Source: Acidimicrobiia bacterium
GTDB taxonomy: Bacteria > Actinomycetota > Acidimicrobiia > Spongiisociales > UBA5794
DNA length: 45,910 bases
Assembly: GCA_029939995.1 (NCBI GenBank)
Contig: JAOZRW010000016.1
Location: forward strand, 1 to 45,910
Direction of reading: 5' to 3'
Shown here: positions 7,240 through 16,663 of the stretch, one piece after another
Layout: each line of letters begins with the position of its first letter
Position numbering within the stretch: position 1 is the first letter of the stretch
The notes under the pieces: generated by a model
Told to the model about the DNA's origin: nothing
Databases searched by the model: none
What the model saw: the letters and a program-made list of their open reading frames with translations, nothing else
Program-made: the position numbers and the translations under genes

Positions 7240-8028
7240 TCAGTCGCTCAGATGTGCCCGGCGAACCGCTTCGGAGAGCAGGATCGCCGCCGAGACGGAC
7301 GCATTGAGGGAGTCGGCGGCTCCGGCCATCGGAATACGGACCGGCGTTCCGACCTCCATCCACGAATCCGTGACGCCGGCGTGCTCGGAGCCGACGACGA
7401 TGGAGATCGGGCCGGTGAGGTCGGCATCCCAGTAGATCGCATCGGCATCGGGAGTGGCGACGACGACCGGACCATGGCCGACGGCCCATCCGATGGCGGT
7501 CACGGTGTCGGCAACGGCGAACGAAACGGAGAACAGCGCTCCCTGCGATGCACGGACCACGTTCGGATTGAACGCGTCGACGGTCGGATCTGCGATCAAC
7601 AGGTCGGCACCCATGGCGTCGGCGGTCCGGAACATCGCCCCGAGGTTCCCCGGTTTCTCGATCGCTTCGGCCACGAGAACAAGATCTCGTCGAAGCGTGT
7701 CGAGTTCGGGGTGCCATGTCGATGCGACTGCGACGATCCCATCCGGGCTCTGGCGCATCGTCAGCTTCTCGAACGCTCGTTTCGACACCGTCGTCGATGC
7801 CGCTCCCGATTCGGCTGCTCGACGGCGGACCGCCGTGGCCTCGGGAGGGGCGATCTCGGGAGAGAAGAAGACCTCTTCGATCGGGACCCCGGCATCGAGA
7901 GCACGCTCGACCTCGCGCGTCCCCTCGATGAGGAACCGTCCCCCGGAATTCCGCTCCCGCCGCTTCTTCAGGCGGGCGGTCTCGACGATCCGCCGATTGG
8001 AGGGACTTTCGATGTCGGGCGTCACCAT
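7240..8028 (-). CDS. TrmH/SpoU-family RNA 2'-O-methyltransferase
   Basis: 262 residues. An N-terminal substrate-binding-like domain (GRFLIEGTREVERAL; QSPDGIVAVAS) precedes the SPOUT catalytic domain with motif 1 (EKPGNLGAMFRTADAMGADLL), motif 2 (IVVGSEHAGV) and motif 3 (IPMAGAADSLNASVSAAILL), which form the knotted SAM site. It is predicted to methylate a ribose in tRNA or 23S rRNA; the target cannot be read from sequence. The ATG at 8028 overlaps the stop of the upstream TPM-domain gene by 7 nt (ATGGTGA), implying translational coupling. A longer frame to 8202 is out-of-frame TPM coding sequence. Last gene of the pnt operon. Confidence 0.88.
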   Translation of the reverse strand: MVTPDIESPSNRRIVETARLKKRRERNSGGRFLIEGTREVERALDAGVPIEEVFFSPEIAPPEATAVRRRAAESGAASTTVSKRAFEKLTMRQSPDGIVAVASTWHPELDTLRRDLVLVAEAIEKPGNLGAMFRTADAMGADLLIADPTVDAFNPNVVRASQGALFSVSFAVADTVTAIGWAVGHGPVVVATPDADAIYWDADLTGPISIVVGSEHAGVTDSWMEVGTPVRIPMAGAADSLNASVSAAILLSEAVRRAHLSD

Positions 8029-10271
8029 CCGCCGCCGCCGCTCGACGAGAAGCCTCCGCCGCCGCTGAAACCTCCGAACGACCCGCCGCTCCACGACGAA
8101 CCTCCCCAGGAGGAGCCGCCGCTGGACCCGAAGCCGCCTCCGCCGCCCCACCAGGACCCCCGGTCCTTCGACCAGGAGGTGTCGCCGTAGACCGGCTCCC
8201 ATCCGTAGGAGTCGGAGACACCGCGGGTGATGACCCAGTGATGGAAGAACATCGTGAACGGGTCGAACGAGGAGATACCTTCGGGGATCGGGTCACCGGT
8301 CCAGGTGTCGGTCTGTTTGCTCGTGCCCGCGTGCGCCAGCTCGGGAGCGAACCGGTCTGCGTCGTCGATGCTGCTGTCCGACAGCGCGCGGCGCTGCGCC
8401 GCATACGCAAGAGCGAACGCTCTCGGTCCCCGGGGGTCGGACGCGCCGAACGCTGCGGCGACATCCGCGTACGAACCGACGAGACCGAGCTCGTGCAGGG
8501 CCTCCCGGGCGGCCAGCCATCGACGCATGGCCTGGGACGGTTCGAGCGACATGGCGAGCACACCGGCGATGGTGCGCGACGAGTCACCGCTCGTGTACTC
8601 GGCGAGATCCTCGTGCAGCCGCTCGAAGACTTCCGGCCCGTCGTCTCGCCGATCGAGAAGGGCGGCAGTGATAGAGATCGGGAGACCGAGACGACGGGTG
8701 ACCGGCCGAACACGCTCGACGTCGGCCACGGTCAGAAGCCCAGCGAGAGCGAACTCCACCGCTTCGGCCGGATCGAACCCCCGATCGCGGTGCCGCTCGT
8801 ACGCGCTGAGGAACTGTCGGGTGTTCCTCTCGTTGCGGTTCATGAGGAGAAGAGCGGCGATGGCGGCCGGATCGAGGCCGTCGGCTTCGAGACCCGCGGA
8901 CGCGTCGGCGAGCTTGGCTCGCACCCGTTCGTAGCGCGCCACGGCACTGTCCGGGTCCTCGTCGAGGTCGGCCAGCGCCGCGGCGACGGCCGGCCGGGCC
9001 GTCGAGTCGGGGAGGTTCTCGTAGAGGCGCTCGAGTCTCGCCGCTTTCGCTTCTGCCTCGGTCGAAACGGCCCGGTACTCGTTCACCGACTCGCTGAGGG
9101 GAACGTCGCCGTCGAGGAGCGGCGCAGCGTCGGCGACCGCGAGGCCCAGCGGCGTGATCCGAAGTTGGCCGATGGGCGAGTCCACGAGATCGACGATGAG
9201 GGCGTCCCCCGTGCGGCGGCGGGCGGCGGCCACGCGGTGCGGGCGGAGCGAGTCGATCAGCCGATTGAGCTCTCTGCGCCTGGACTCGAACTCCTCCTCG
9301 TCGTCGAGGTCGACGTCCAGTGCCGCGTCGGCTGCTTCCTGGACGGCGTTCTCGAGGAGCGGACGCTCATCGGAGGCGCGCAACGCGAGCGGTTCCCTCG
9401 TCTCTTTCAGCAGACGGTCCCGATCGATGACGTCGACGAGGCCGAGACTCCACAGGGCCGTGAGGGCATCCATGTCGGACGGGTCGCCCGATGAGACCCT
9501 CCACAGTTCGGTGAGGCCGACATTGGTCGGGATGTCCGCGGTCGACGGCGGCGGCTCGGCGTAGCGCTCGTATCGAGGAAGGTCGTTGCCCGACGGTTCG
9601 AGCCGCGCGAGATCGGCGTCGATCAGACTCTCGCGTTCTTCGCGAAGTTGCTTGTTCTTCTTGCGGCGCAGGCCGAAGACACGGCCGACGATCGAGTAGA
9701 TGAAGAATCCGACGATGCCGAGGAAGACGACGAGCCCGAACGGGAACCCGCCCGAGTCGGTCTCCTCGGTGAGCGTGCCCGCGAGCGCCTGCTCGATCGA
9801 GCCAACGATCGCGAGAAGGCCGCCTTCGAAATCCTCTGCAGCGAAGAAACTGCGTGCCGACCCGGCGATCGCGCTTCCCGAAACGGTCACGCCGTCCTGG
9901 GTGACGACTTCGGTCCGACGCTCGTCGAGCGACACGAGAACGAGGATCCCGTTCTCCTCGACCGGATCCCCGATGCCCCACGCGTTCGCGAGGTCTGCGG
10001 CGAAGTCGGCGGGGTCTTCCCCCCGGCTGTTCTGGACGACGACGACGGCGATCGGATTCCCGTAGTGGCCCACGATCCGGGAGATTGCGTCTTCGATCCG
10101 CTGGGGGTCGTCGACGACGCCCGCCTCATCCGTGAAGAAGCCCTGGCAGACGACGCCTGCGTACTCGCCGCAATCCACCGGCGCTCGCTGAGCCGCCGCC
10201 GGGGAGATCGTGAGGAACACGGCGGCCAGGGAGACGAACGAGAGGAGGACGGTGCGAAGAGATCGTGTCAT
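8022..10271 (-). CDS. TPM-domain (TLP18.3/Psb32/MOLO-1) membrane protein with Gly/Ser/Trp-rich tail
   Basis: 749 residues from the ATG at 10271. A signal peptide (residues 1-27, ending AAAQ) is followed by a TPM domain (about 35-160: FTDEAGVVDD, IAVVVVQNSRG, ENGILVLVSLDERRTEVVT). Next come one membrane helix (FGLVVFLGIVGFFIYSIVGRVFGL), a long charged helical region (about 205-640) and a C-terminal tail built of GGSSWGGSSWSGGSFGGFSGG repeats. Similar TPM proteins in other bacteria carry the same style of tail; function is uncertain (membrane-associated, sometimes called phosphatase). ATGA overlap with the nitroreductase upstream and ATGGTGA with trmH downstream. GGAGG lies 16 nt away, so initiation probably depends on coupling. 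Confidence 0.78.
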   Translation of the reverse strand: MTRSLRTVLLSFVSLAAVFLTISPAAAQRAPVDCGEYAGVVCQGFFTDEAGVVDDPQRIEDAISRIVGHYGNPIAVVVVQNSRGEDPADFAADLANAWGIGDPVEENGILVLVSLDERRTEVVTQDGVTVSGSAIAGSARSFFAAEDFEGGLLAIVGSIEQALAGTLTEETDSGGFPFGLVVFLGIVGFFIYSIVGRVFGLRRKKNKQLREERESLIDADLARLEPSGNDLPRYERYAEPPPSTADIPTNVGLTELWRVSSGDPSDMDALTALWSLGLVDVIDRDRLLKETREPLALRASDERPLLENAVQEAADAALDVDLDDEEEFESRRRELNRLIDSLRPHRVAAARRRTGDALIVDLVDSPIGQLRITPLGLAVADAAPLLDGDVPLSESVNEYRAVSTEAEAKAARLERLYENLPDSTARPAVAAALADLDEDPDSAVARYERVRAKLADASAGLEADGLDPAAIAALLLMNRNERNTRQFLSAYERHRDRGFDPAEAVEFALAGLLTVADVERVRPVTRRLGLPISITAALLDRRDDGPEVFERLHEDLAEYTSGDSSRTIAGVLAMSLEPSQAMRRWLAAREALHELGLVGSYADVAAAFGASDPRGPRAFALAYAAQRRALSDSSIDDADRFAPELAHAGTSKQTDTWTGDPIPEGISSFDPFTMFFHHWVITRGVSDSYGWEPVYGDTSWSKDRGSWWGGGGGFGSSGGSSWGGSSWSGGSFGGFSGGGGFSSSGGGGW

Positions 10272-10921
10272 GGTCTGGATGATGGTCCCTCCGGCGCGTC
10301 GGCACAATCCGAGGACGGCGCGCTCCCGGCCCACCGCTCGCGATGGATCGTGTCGGACCTGCGGCCCCTGGCGAGTGACCCGGAACGGCGATCCGGCGCG
10401 GCGTGACCGATCGTGACGACCCCGATCGGGGACACGTCATCCGGGATCCCGAGCAGATCCGAGAGGCCTTCGAGGTTGTGCGACCCGAGGAAGCCGCCGG
10501 CGAGGCCCTCGTCCACGGCGGAGAGGAGGAGCAGCATCATCGAGGCGCCCGCGTCGACCCACCAGTACGGAACCGGCCAGCCGGCCTCGGTGGCCGACGG
10601 GCCCGTCTCACCGCCCTTGTCCTCCTCCCGGTACCGTTCGAGATACGCGTCCTTGCGGACGCAGATCACGATGTGAACCGGGGCTCGTGAGATCCACGGA
10701 TCGAAGCCGTCGGCAACGTACTCATCTTCATCGGCGAGACGGGCGATCGCCCCCCTGCGCTCCGCATCCGTGACGACGACGAACGAGACACCCTGGGAGA
10801 AGCCGGCGCTCGGCGCCTTCTGCGCACGCTCCAGGATGCGGTCGAGAGCGTCGTCGGCCACCGGACGATCCGCGTAGTTGCGAACCATCCGGCGGCGACG
10901 AACGACCTCTCCGAACTCCAC
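10268..10921 (-). CDS. FMN-dependent nitroreductase family protein
   Basis: 217 residues from a GTG at 10921, one base after the pntB stop, giving the usual nitroreductase N-terminus (VEFGEVVRRRRMVRNYADRPV). Family features are the basic RRRRMVRNY FMN-phosphate segment, KAPSAGFSQG, the dimer-interface helix (DAGASMMLLLLSAVDEGLAGGFLG) and the PDDVSPIGVVTIGHAAP nucleotide-binding region. These enzymes use NAD(P)H to reduce nitro, quinone or flavin substrates; the substrate here is unknown. Tight coupling to the transhydrogenase genes suggests it draws on the NADPH they make, which is inference. The stop overlaps the TPM gene start (ATGA). The frame upstream of 10921 is pntB sequence. Confidence 0.85.
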   Translation of the reverse strand: MEFGEVVRRRRMVRNYADRPVADDALDRILERAQKAPSAGFSQGVSFVVVTDAERRGAIARLADEDEYVADGFDPWISRAPVHIVICVRKDAYLERYREEDKGGETGPSATEAGWPVPYWWVDAGASMMLLLLSAVDEGLAGGFLGSHNLEGLSDLLGIPDDVSPIGVVTIGHAAPDRRSGSLARGRRSDTIHRERWAGSAPSSDCADAPEGPSSRP

Positions 10922-10922
10922 G

Positions 10923-12347
10923 TCAGAGTTCGAGCAGCGCCTCCTGGATGTTCTCCAGGGCGCTCTTCGCATCGGAGAACAGCATCATCGTCGACGGCAT
11001 GTAGAACAGCGGGTTGTCGATGCCCGCGAAACCCGGCGAGAGGCTCCGCTTGATGACCACCGTCGTCTTCGCTTTGTCGACCTCGAGGATCGGCATGCCG
11101 TAGATCGGGCTCGACGCGTCGTCGCGGGCCGACGGGTTGACGACGTCGTTCGCCCCGACGACCAGCACGACGTCCGTATCGGGGAATCGCGGGTTCGAGT
11201 GGTCGAGATCGAGGAGGACGTCGTAGGGCACGTCGGCTTCGGCCAGGAGCACGTTCATGTGCCCCGGCATGCGTCCTGCCACCGGGTGGATCGCGTACTC
11301 GACGGTCACCTCGCGTTCTTCGAGGGCATCGGCGAGGTCCCGCACGGCGTGCTGTGCCTGAGCGACGGCGAGCCCGTAGCCCGGAACGACGAGCACCCGC
11401 TGCGCGTAGGCGAGCGAGATCGCGACGTCCTCGGGGGTTGCGCTGTTGACCGGCTTGTCGCCGGCGTCGATCGGACCGGCGCCTTCCGTCCCGAACCCTG
11501 CGAACAGCACGTTCGCGAGCGAACGGTTCATCGCCTCCGACATCTGCACCGTGAGGATGAACCCGGCAGCGCCGACGAGGGCGCCGGCGATGATCAGCCC
11601 CTGGTTGCCGATGACGAAGCCCGCCATCGCCGCGGCGACACCCGACAGGGAGTTCAGCAGCGAGATGACGACCGGCATGTCGGCCCCACCGATCGGGATC
11701 ACGCCGGTCACCCCGAGCACGAGCGAGAGGGCGGCAAGGATCCAGTAGCCGAGCGGCTCGTTGAACCCGACGGCCCACACGGATGCGGCGGTCATCAACA
11801 GAACGAGGACCAGGTTGAAGTACGGGCCGCCGGGGAGCGCTACCGGCTTGCCGGTGATCGTTCCCTGGAGCTTCCCGTAGGCGACGAAGCTTCCGGAGAA
11901 CGTGACGACCCCGATGGCGATCGACAACGCGACGGTGACTTCAGTCTCCGTGGCGTAGGCGGCGCTCGATCCGACGATCGTGCCGGCAGCGACGATCTCG
12001 GCGAACGCCACGAGCGCCGATGCGCCACCGCCGAAGCCGTTGAAGGCCGCGACGAGCTCGGGCATCGACGTCATCTTCACCTTCAGGGCGAGGACGGCGC
12101 CGATGGCGCTTCCGATGAGCGCACCGACGATGATCACCCACCACAGGATCGATGCCCACGAGACGGTTGTAGCAACGTCCGTGTGGATCGGATCGAGGTC
12201 CCTGATGTAGAACAAGGTGACGAGGATCGCGACCGCCATGCCGGCTGCAGCGATCTGGTTGCCTCGCCGCGCCGTGCGTGGTGACCCGAGACCCCGCAAG
12301 CCCAGGATGAACAGGGCTCCGGCGAGGAGGTAGAGGAGGACCATCAT
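10923..12347 (-). CDS. pntB: NAD(P) transhydrogenase subunit beta
   Basis: 474 residues. Eight to nine N-terminal membrane helices (about 1-270; FNGFGGGASALVAF motif in the proton-path region) precede the cytosolic NADP(H)-binding dIII domain (about 290-474: VVPGYGLAVAQAQ, HPVAGRMPGHMNVLLAEADVPYD, VVLVVGANDVVNPSA, GMPILEVDKAKTTVVIKRS). With PntA1 and PntA2 it forms the inner-membrane enzyme that uses the proton gradient to reduce NADP+ with NADH. Length is normal. The ATG overlaps the pntA2 stop (ATGA), and the nitroreductase starts one base after its stop. Confidence 0.96.
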   Translation of the reverse strand: MMVLLYLLAGALFILGLRGLGSPRTARRGNQIAAAGMAVAILVTLFYIRDLDPIHTDVATTVSWASILWWVIIVGALIGSAIGAVLALKVKMTSMPELVAAFNGFGGGASALVAFAEIVAAGTIVGSSAAYATETEVTVALSIAIGVVTFSGSFVAYGKLQGTITGKPVALPGGPYFNLVLVLLMTAASVWAVGFNEPLGYWILAALSLVLGVTGVIPIGGADMPVVISLLNSLSGVAAAMAGFVIGNQGLIIAGALVGAAGFILTVQMSEAMNRSLANVLFAGFGTEGAGPIDAGDKPVNSATPEDVAISLAYAQRVLVVPGYGLAVAQAQHAVRDLADALEEREVTVEYAIHPVAGRMPGHMNVLLAEADVPYDVLLDLDHSNPRFPDTDVVLVVGANDVVNPSARDDASSPIYGMPILEVDKAKTTVVIKRSLSPGFAGIDNPLFYMPSTMMLFSDAKSALENIQEALLEL

Positions 12348-12640
12348 TTCTTGGCCCCCGGCTTCTTCTTGAACATCTCGAGCATCCGGTCCGTGACGAG
12401 GAAGCCTCCGACGACGTTGATCATGGCGAACGCCATGGCCAGGATGCCGAGGATGATCGCGAACGTGCTCTCAGCGAACGCGGCGGCGATGATCGCACCG
12501 ACGATCGTGATACCGGAGATCGCGTTCGCCCCCGACATGAGCGGGGTGTGCAGCGTCGGCGGCACTTTCGAGATGACTTCGAAACCGACGAACGCCGCAA
12601 GGACGAACACGACGATTCCCTGAATGAACTCGGGGCTCAC
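12344..12640 (-). CDS. pntA2: NAD(P) transhydrogenase subunit alpha part 2 (membrane anchor)
   Basis: 98 residues with three hydrophobic helices (FIQGIVVFVLAAFVGFEVI; GANAISGITIVGAIIAAAF; FAIILGILAMAFAMINVV) and the conserved KVPPTLHTPLMSGANAISG segment. This is the membrane part of the alpha subunit, encoded separately as in split three-gene transhydrogenases. The GTG start overlaps the pntA1 stop by four bases (GTGA), and the stop overlaps the pntB ATG. Confidence 0.95.
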   Translation of the reverse strand: MSPEFIQGIVVFVLAAFVGFEVISKVPPTLHTPLMSGANAISGITIVGAIIAAAFAESTFAIILGILAMAFAMINVVGGFLVTDRMLEMFKKKPGAKK

Positions 12641-13773
12641 GAGACCTCCTCTTCCAGGCCCATGGCCGATCGGGTGCGGGGATGGATGATCTTCCCACCG
12701 TGGGTGATCGTGGCAGGTCCGGCGACGGCATCGTCGAGGTCGACGGTGAAGCCGTCCTCGGTGCGCCAGCGGCCGACGAGTTCCTGCAAGTTGCGGGCGT
12801 ACATGCGACTGGCATCGGTCGCCACCTGACTGGGGAGATCGATCGGGCCGTAGATCGTGACACCGTTGACTTCCACGATCTCTCCGGCGACCGTTCCCTC
12901 GACGTTGCCTCCGGATGAGGCGGCCATGTCGACGATCACCGACCCGGGGTGCATACCGGCAACGACGTCTGCAGTGACCAGCGTCGGAGCGGGGCGGCCC
13001 GGGATCTGCGCCGTTGTGACGACCATGTCGGCTTTCGCCACGTACTCGGCGAGGATCTCCTGCTGCTTCGCAGCCGTCTCCTCGTCGACTTCCTTCGCGT
13101 AGCCGCCTTCGTCCATCTCGACGGTCGGGGCGGCGACGAACTTGCCTCCAAGGCTCTCGACCTGCTCCTTCGTCTCAGGTCGGATGTCGTAGGCGTGCAC
13201 GATCGAGCCGAGACGCTTGAACGTGGCGATCGCCTGAAGACCGGCAACTCCGACACCGAGCACGAGGGTTCGCGCAGGGGGAATCGTACCGGCGGCCGTG
13301 ACGAGCATCGACGGGAACTTCGGCGAGGCCGAAGCAGCGAGCATGACCGCGGCGTAGCCCGCGATGTTGGCCTGCGACGACAGGGCGTCCATCGCCTGGG
13401 CGAGCGTCGTCCTCGGCACCGCCTCGACGGCGAGCGCCGTGATGTTCCTCGCGGCGAGCGCCTCGACGAGATCGGTCGCTACGAAGGGATCGAGGAACCC
13501 GGCCAGGACTGCGCCTTCCGGGATCAGTTCGACCTCTTCAATGGTCGGTAGGGCGACCCGGAGAACCAGGTCGGCATCGTGGGCCGTCGCTGCATCGGCG
13601 ACGATCTTTGCTCCTGCCTCGACGAGCGCATCGTCCGGGAAGCCGGCGGCGTTCCCCGCCCCGGTTTCGACCGCGACGTCCCAGCCCCAACCGGTGAAGA
13701 CCTTGATGGAGGCGGGCACGACGGCGACGCGATGCTCGTGGTCGGCACGTTCGAGTGGTATTCCTAGTCGCAT
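12637..13773 (-). CDS. pntA1: NAD(P) transhydrogenase subunit alpha part 1 (NAD-binding)
   Basis: 378 residues. Alanine dehydrogenase/PNT fold: N-terminal E-R-RVAVVP region (HEHRVAVVPASIKVF), SSQANIAGYAAV, NAD Rossmann motif LVLGVGVAGLQAIATFKRLG (about 170-190) with D at the end of strand 2 (VHAYDIRPETKEQ), and IPGRPAPTLVT. It carries the dI domain that hands hydride from NADH to NADP+ bound by PntB. First gene of a six-gene operon. The ATG lies 8 nt after TACCGT (13782-13787) without a Shine-Dalgarno, so it may be leaderless. Confidence 0.95.
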   Translation of the reverse strand: MRLGIPLERADHEHRVAVVPASIKVFTGWGWDVAVETGAGNAAGFPDDALVEAGAKIVADAATAHDADLVLRVALPTIEEVELIPEGAVLAGFLDPFVATDLVEALAARNITALAVEAVPRTTLAQAMDALSSQANIAGYAAVMLAASASPKFPSMLVTAAGTIPPARTLVLGVGVAGLQAIATFKRLGSIVHAYDIRPETKEQVESLGGKFVAAPTVEMDEGGYAKEVDEETAAKQQEILAEYVAKADMVVTTAQIPGRPAPTLVTADVVAGMHPGSVIVDMAASSGGNVEGTVAGEIVEVNGVTIYGPIDLPSQVATDASRMYARNLQELVGRWRTEDGFTVDLDDAVAGPATITHGGKIIHPRTRSAMGLEEEVS

Positions 13774-13781
13774 CGGACGGA

Positions 13782-13787
13782 ACGGTA
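13782..13787 (-). promoter_or_regulatory. -10 element (TACCGT) upstream of pntA1
   Basis: TACCGT fits TAnnnT and ends 8 nt before the pntA1 ATG. No Shine-Dalgarno or clear -35 is present. Confidence 0.4.
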
Positions 13788-13892
13788 ACGCGAAATCGTG
13801 AGGAACCCCATTCCTGGCGTGCGACGGGAAAACGGACCTGTGGCCCTTGAACGAACGGAGGATTCGTGAGATCGTCGGAGGACGGAGGAAAC

Positions 13893-14894
13893 ATGCGAAG
13901 ACAGCTTCTGGAACACCCCGGTCCGCTGACCGGGAGGCCCCTCAGGATGTCGGAATCCGACGATCTCGTACCCGGGCCCGACGAGATCGTGATCGACGTG
14001 GCGGCGTGCGGCGTGTGCCGTACGGATCTACAGATCGTCGAAGGGGATCTCGACGCGCGAATGCTTCCCATCGTTCCGGGCCATCAGATCGTCGGACGGG
14101 TCCTTCGCGTCGGTGAGGGCGTGTCGACGTGGTCGATCGGAGATCGCGTCGGGGCCGGATGGTTGGGTGGGGCATGCGGCACGTGCGAGTACTGTCGCAG
14201 CGGCCGGGAGAACCTGTGCGCCGACGCCGTGTTCAACGGCTGGGACCGCAACGGTGGTTACGCCGAACAGGCGGCGGTTCGCGCCGACTATGCGCTCCAC
14301 ATCCCCCCGTCGTTCGACGATGTCGATGCCGCGCCGTTGCTGTGCGGCGGCATCATCGGTTACCGGTCGCTGAAGATCTCCGGGATCCGGCCGGGCGGGC
14401 GTCTCGGGCTCTACGGTTTCGGGGCGTCTGCGCTGCTGGCGATGCAAGTTGCGCTGCACTGGGGATGTGACGTCTTCGTCGCCACACGTTCGCCGATCGA
14501 ACAGCAGCGAGCGATCGAGATGGGCGCGGCGTGGACCGGGTCCTATCACGACAGGCCGCCGGTCGCTCTCGACGCGGCGGTGACGTTCGCACCGGTGGGG
14601 TACGTGGTGGTCGAGGCGTTGAAGTCGGTCGCCCGGGGGGGAACGGTCGCGATCAACGCGATCCATCTCGATCGGGTTCCCACCTTCGGTTACGACTTGT
14701 TGTGGGGGGAACGGCAGATCCGGAGCGTCGCGAACTTCACCAGGGAAGATGCGGCCGAGTTCCTCGCGCTGGCAGCGGAGATCCCCATCCGGACGGTGCC
14801 CGACATCTATCCGCTCGGGGACGCGAACCTCGCCCTTCAACGGCTCAAGGACGGACTCGTCCGCGGCGCCGCCGTGCTCGTCCCCGAACGGTGA
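13893..14894 (+). CDS. Zinc-dependent alcohol dehydrogenase (MDR family)
   Basis: 333 residues from the ATG at 13893, which has GGAGG at 13884-13888; a GTG at 13866 is less likely. Medium-chain dehydrogenase layout: catalytic zinc ligands C42 (GVCRTD) and H64 in GHQ (many relatives have GHE here); structural zinc cysteines C95, C98, C101, C109; then a Rossmann domain. The Rossmann glycine motif is unusual (LGLYGFGASALLAMQ). The likely reaction is NAD(P)-linked oxidation/reduction of an alcohol or aldehyde; the substrate is not evident. Divergent from pntA1 and followed 84 nt later by the broken MFS exporter gene. Confidence 0.87.
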   Translation: MRRQLLEHPGPLTGRPLRMSESDDLVPGPDEIVIDVAACGVCRTDLQIVEGDLDARMLPIVPGHQIVGRVLRVGEGVSTWSIGDRVGAGWLGGACGTCEYCRSGRENLCADAVFNGWDRNGGYAEQAAVRADYALHIPPSFDDVDAAPLLCGGIIGYRSLKISGIRPGGRLGLYGFGASALLAMQVALHWGCDVFVATRSPIEQQRAIEMGAAWTGSYHDRPPVALDAAVTFAPVGYVVVEALKSVARGGTVAINAIHLDRVPTFGYDLLWGERQIRSVANFTREDAAEFLALAAEIPIRTVPDIYPLGDANLALQRLKDGLVRGAAVLVPER

Positions 14895-14978
14895 CGGCGA
14901 TCTCCATGCCGGGCCGGTCCCGGTTCGCCGTGGTCCTAAGGTAGGGTGCGGCTCCTTCCGAGCCGACCCGGAGATTCC

Positions 14979-16649
14979 ATGAACCGCGACGTCGACGACA
15001 CGAGAACATCGAGTCGAGGCCCTGTGATCCTGGCCGTCCTGTCCGCGGCCATGTTCGTCTACGTGATCGACACGACACTGATGAACGTTTCGATTTCGGC
15101 GCTCGTAGAGGACCTCGACACGACCGTCGGGATGGTGCAGACCGCGATCACGCTCTACACGCTCACCATGGCGTCGTTCATGCTCACCGGCGGGAAGCTC
15201 GGCGACATCTGGGGGTCGAAGCGTACGTTCCGCATCGGGCTGATCGTCTACGGTATCGGCACGACGATCACCGCGGTCGCCCCGACGATCGGGTTCGTCA
15301 TGATTGGATGGTCGATCCTGGAGGGGCTGGGGTAGGCCCTGATCGTTCCCGCCATCAACACGCTCGTTCGGGCCAACTTCGCCGGGACGAAGCGAGCCTC
15401 GGCGTACGGCGTGCTGTTCGGAGTGGCGGCGGCGGGGGCTGCGTTCGGGCCGCTGATCGGCGGATGGGTCACGACCTATCTCAGCTGGCGCGTTGCATTC
15501 GGAGCGGAAGCACTCATCGTGCTCGGCGTCCTGCTCGCGTCGGGTCTGATCACCGATGCCCCGGCGGTCGTCCCGAGACCGAGACTGGATGTCGTCGGCG
15601 TCGTGCTGTCGGTCGCAGGGCTCGGCCTGTTCGTCTTCGGGATCCTCCAGACGTCGACCCGTGGTTGGAACGATCCGGTCGTGCTCCTCCTGATCGGCGC
15701 CGGTGTCGTCGTCACCGGCGTATTCATCTGGTGGGTGGTGAGGCGGGAAGCCTCGGGCGAGCCGGCCCTGGTCCATCCGTCCATCTTCCGGCATCGGACC
15801 ACATCGGCGGGACTCCCGATCCTCTCAACCCAGACATTCGCCCAAGCGGGCCTCCTGTTCCTCATTCCGCTCTTCACCCAGTCGGTGCTCGGATTCGACG
15901 CGCTGCAGACCGGGATCACCCTCCTTCCGCTCTCGTTCGGTGTCCTGCTGACATCGACGCTGACGCCGTCGCTCGGGCGGAAGATCTATCCGAAGTACAT
16001 CATCCAGGTCGGTCTCGTTCTCCTGTTCGTCGGCGGGTTCATCCTCGCTCGATCGATCGAGACCGCCACCGAGGCGTCGGACATGGCCCTCGGCCTGCTC
16101 ATCGGCGGGCTCGCGATCGGGATCATCGCCGGGCAACTGCCGAACCTCATCCTCAGCGGTGTTGAACCGGACGAGGCGAGTGAAGCATCCGGGTTGCAGG
16201 GGACCGCTCAGAACCTCGGAATGGCGCTCGGAACGGCGGTGATCGGCACCGTGATCCTCAGCGTGAGCTTCTCATCGATGGGGAGTCGGGTGAGTGAGAG
16301 TCCGACCATCCCCCAGGACGCCAAGGTTCAGATCACGTCTGCCCTCGAGAGCGGGTTGAACGAGGCCAACCGGCAAGAGATCGACGACGCGATCGCCGCT
16401 TCAGCGCCCGAGGTACAGAACGAGATCGATACCGCCTATCACGCTGCCGTGCTCGATGGATTCCAGGGCGCAATCATCATCGGCGGCATCGTTGCCCTGT
16501 TTGGCGCTCTCCTCGCATTCCGTTTGCCGAAGCAGAAGCTTCCCGGGGATGCCGGTGTTGAAGAGGTCATTCGGCAGACGGTACGGAGTCCGACGATTCC
16601 CGCGATGCAACTCGAGATGGACGACCTGCCGAGGAAGACCCGGTTGTAG
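14979..16649 (+). pseudogene. DHA2-family MFS exporter interrupted by one in-frame TAG
   Basis: From the ATG at 14979 (GGAG at 14970-14973) the frame encodes an EmrB/QacA-like 14-helix drug:H+ antiporter of about 556 residues. Visible are TM1 with FVYVIDTTLMNVSISAL and motif A GGKLGDIWGSKRTF. At codon 119 (15333-15335) a TAG interrupts EGLG-*-ALIVPAINTLV. After it the same frame continues intact through the remaining helices to a normal TAG at 16649, with no indel or other stop. Relatives have a residue such as Ala or Gln here; CAG to TAG is one transition. TAG ends other genes in this window, so general reassignment is unlikely. Fresh nonsense mutation, stop readthrough or a base error are all possible. 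Confidence 0.85.
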
Positions 16650-16663
16650 GCGACGGGCCGCGT

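Noticed and set aside
15333-15335. TAG recoded as pyrrolysine or another amino acid
   Set aside because: TAG ends several intact genes in the window, the exporter family has no reason for a special residue here, and a single point mutation is simpler.
14028-15794. Long minus-strand open frame (588 codons) opposite the alcohol dehydrogenase and MFS genes
   Set aside because: It is antisense to two recognisable genes and its translation is low-complexity, rich in Arg, Asp and Gly, as expected of a high-G+C shadow frame.
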